DNA from: Candidatus Zixiibacteriota bacterium
Lineage (GTDB): Bacteria; Zixibacteria; MSB-5A5; GN15; JACZUZ01
Direction of reading: 5' to 3'
Assembly: GCA_022572905.1 (NCBI GenBank)
Contig: JACZUZ010000051.1
Coordinates: forward strand, 1-8,650
Length of the DNA: 8,650 bases
A program made the translations under genes and the position numbers. This document shows positions 8,078-8,650 of the stretch, in pieces. The first letter of the stretch is position 1. Each line of letters opens with the position of its first letter. The notes below the pieces were generated by a model. That model had not been told where the DNA came from. It made no database searches and saw only the letters and a program-made list of their open reading frames with translations.

Positions 8078-8082
8078 GCGCC

Positions 8083-8514
8083 ATGAAAGAACACAAGAGC
8101 AGTGACAGTACAATTCAACGTCAAGCTGAAGTAGTAATTCGAGCCAGGCTTGAAAAAGAATTGGGATGCAATCTAGTGGAAACCTCTAAGTATCTCAAGA
8201 AATTAAAATTAGATGGCTTTTGCGATTCAGAACTCCCAATTCTCATCGAAATCTGGGCTCATCAGGGAAGAGCAAAACCCGCTCAGCAAGCAAAAGTAAT
8301 GAAAGATATGTGCAGATTGCTTCTAGCTGAAAAACTGCTTGGAAAGCCATGTCGCAAGATTTTTGTTGTTTCCGATCAGATCGCTATTTCGCATTTGAAA
8401 AACTCCTGGCAGGGAGAGTTTGCTAAATCTTTTGGTATCGAAACCAAAGTCATCCCAATTGACTCTGAACTAAAGCGACTGATACTTCTGGCTCAGAAGA
8501 GACAAAAGCTTTGA
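8083..8514 (+). CDS. Small uncharacterised protein with PD-(D/E)XK nuclease-like motif layout
   Basis: A complete 143-residue frame, ATG 8083 to TGA 8512-8514, with no signal peptide or membrane helix. I do not recognise a named family, but the order of elements resembles compact PD-(D/E)XK nuclease-like proteins. An N-terminal helix (QRQAEVVIRARLEKELG, 12-28) comes first. Strand KLDGF with Asp44 is followed by strand LPILIEIWAHQG carrying Glu56. A helix with conserved-looking polar residues follows (KPAQQAKVMKDMCRLLLAEKL; Gln68, Gln69, Lys71, Lys74), then strand RKIFVVSD (91-98), helix, and a late strand TKVIPI ending in a basic tail (LAQKRQKL). Asp44 and Glu56 are the likely metal ligands; the usual Lys two residues after Glu is missing (E-I-W), so a migrated lysine such as Lys65 or Lys71 would have to serve. 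I recall similar hypothetical proteins with an EIxAHQG-type core in several phyla. The gene seems richer in A/T and lysine AAA codons than its neighbours. No partner gene is visible. Nuclease function is inference. Confidence 0.6.
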   Translation: MKEHKSSDSTIQRQAEVVIRARLEKELGCNLVETSKYLKKLKLDGFCDSELPILIEIWAHQGRAKPAQQAKVMKDMCRLLLAEKLLGKPCRKIFVVSDQIAISHLKNSWQGEFAKSFGIETKVIPIDSELKRLILLAQKRQKL

Positions 8515-8589
8515 CAGTCAGTTAGTGATTCCCTGCATACACGTCGTATTGCCCATCAGCTCCGCTAGTTTCGCTTTCTAATAACCCAG

Positions 8590-8618
8590 GCTCTGCTCAC
8601 CTTAGACATGAGCAGAGC
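8590..8618. repeat. Perfect 10-bp stem inverted repeat
   Basis: GCTCTGCTCA (8590-8599) and TGAGCAGAGC (8609-8618) are exact reverse complements around a nine-base loop. It lies 75 bases after the stop of the nuclease-like gene. Neither strand has a T run after the stem, so a classical intrinsic terminator is not supported. It may still stop transcription with Rho, protect the 3' end, belong to a dispersed palindromic repeat, or be a protein site. Confidence 0.65.
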
Positions 8619-8633
8619 GTACGGAAAGGAAAC

Positions 8634-8650
8634 AAGATCGGGGTGATCTT
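8634..8650. repeat. 6-bp inverted repeat at the window edge
   Basis: AAGATC (8634-8639) and GATCTT (8645-8650) pair exactly around GGGGT. The right arm ends at the last base of the window, so the true extent is unknown. It follows the 10-bp hairpin by 15 bases in a region (8515-8650) with no gene visible. Confidence 0.4.

Larger units (their letters stand above)
7703..8082. other. Divergent intergenic region
   Basis: These 380 bases separate the minus-strand glycosyltransferase gene from the plus-strand nuclease-like gene. They hold a strong candidate promoter for the first (7753-7782) and a weaker one abutting the start of the second (8048-8077). Between them, AACGC (7914-7918) and GCGTT (7925-7929) form a five-bp inverted repeat with a six-base loop that might be a small operator or hairpin. 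No open frame with a recognisable product and no known RNA was found; most of the centre shows nothing I can name. Confidence 0.55.

Noticed and set aside
8590..8618. Hairpin as an integron attC site or a rho-independent terminator
   Set aside because: The attC core sequences (GTTRRRY and RYYYAAC) are not placed at the ends, and no T run follows the stem on either strand.

Overview
The window looks like a piece of chromosome from a Gram-negative, probably uncultured, bacterium. The large secreted protein combines FG-GAP repeats, thrombospondin type 3 (TSP3) calcium repeats and a C-terminal dockerin-like pair of calcium loops following a Cys-Cys. That style is common in the candidate phylum Zixibacteria and relatives (FCB-type lineages). 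This placement is inferred from protein style alone. I see no phage, insertion sequence, CRISPR array, rRNA or tRNA.

Layout: (1) 1-422, plus strand, the 3' end of a secreted sialidase-like (BNR/Asp-box) protein. (2) 423-1101, about 680 bases with no credible gene and only small inverted repeats. (3) 1102-4305, plus strand, a secreted protein of about 1067 residues: signal peptide, seven-bladed FG-GAP propeller, long TSP3 stalk encoded by ten 129-bp repeats plus short 69-bp units, and a dockerin-like end. It is followed by a probable intrinsic terminator. (4) 4369-5529, minus strand, purT, the formate-dependent GAR transformylase of purine synthesis. (5) 5684-7699, minus strand, a multi-pass GT-C-type membrane glycosyltransferase with a C-terminal TPR-like tail, with a good sigma70-like promoter upstream. 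(6) 7703-8082, an intergenic region carrying two divergent promoters. (7) 8083-8514, plus strand, a small uncharacterised protein with a PD-(D/E)XK-nuclease-like motif layout, apparently read from a leaderless transcript. (8) 8515-8650, non-coding sequence with a perfect 10-bp-stem hairpin and a second 6-bp inverted repeat cut off at the window edge.

The genes do not form one pathway. The two plus-strand genes on the left both encode extracellular proteins. purT and the glycosyltransferase share a strand but are separated by 154 bases, so a single operon is possible but not shown. The most interesting items are the mosaic structure of the 129-bp array, the small nuclease-like protein with its leaderless promoter, and the structured sequence beyond it. 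I found no convincing multi-gene novel system.
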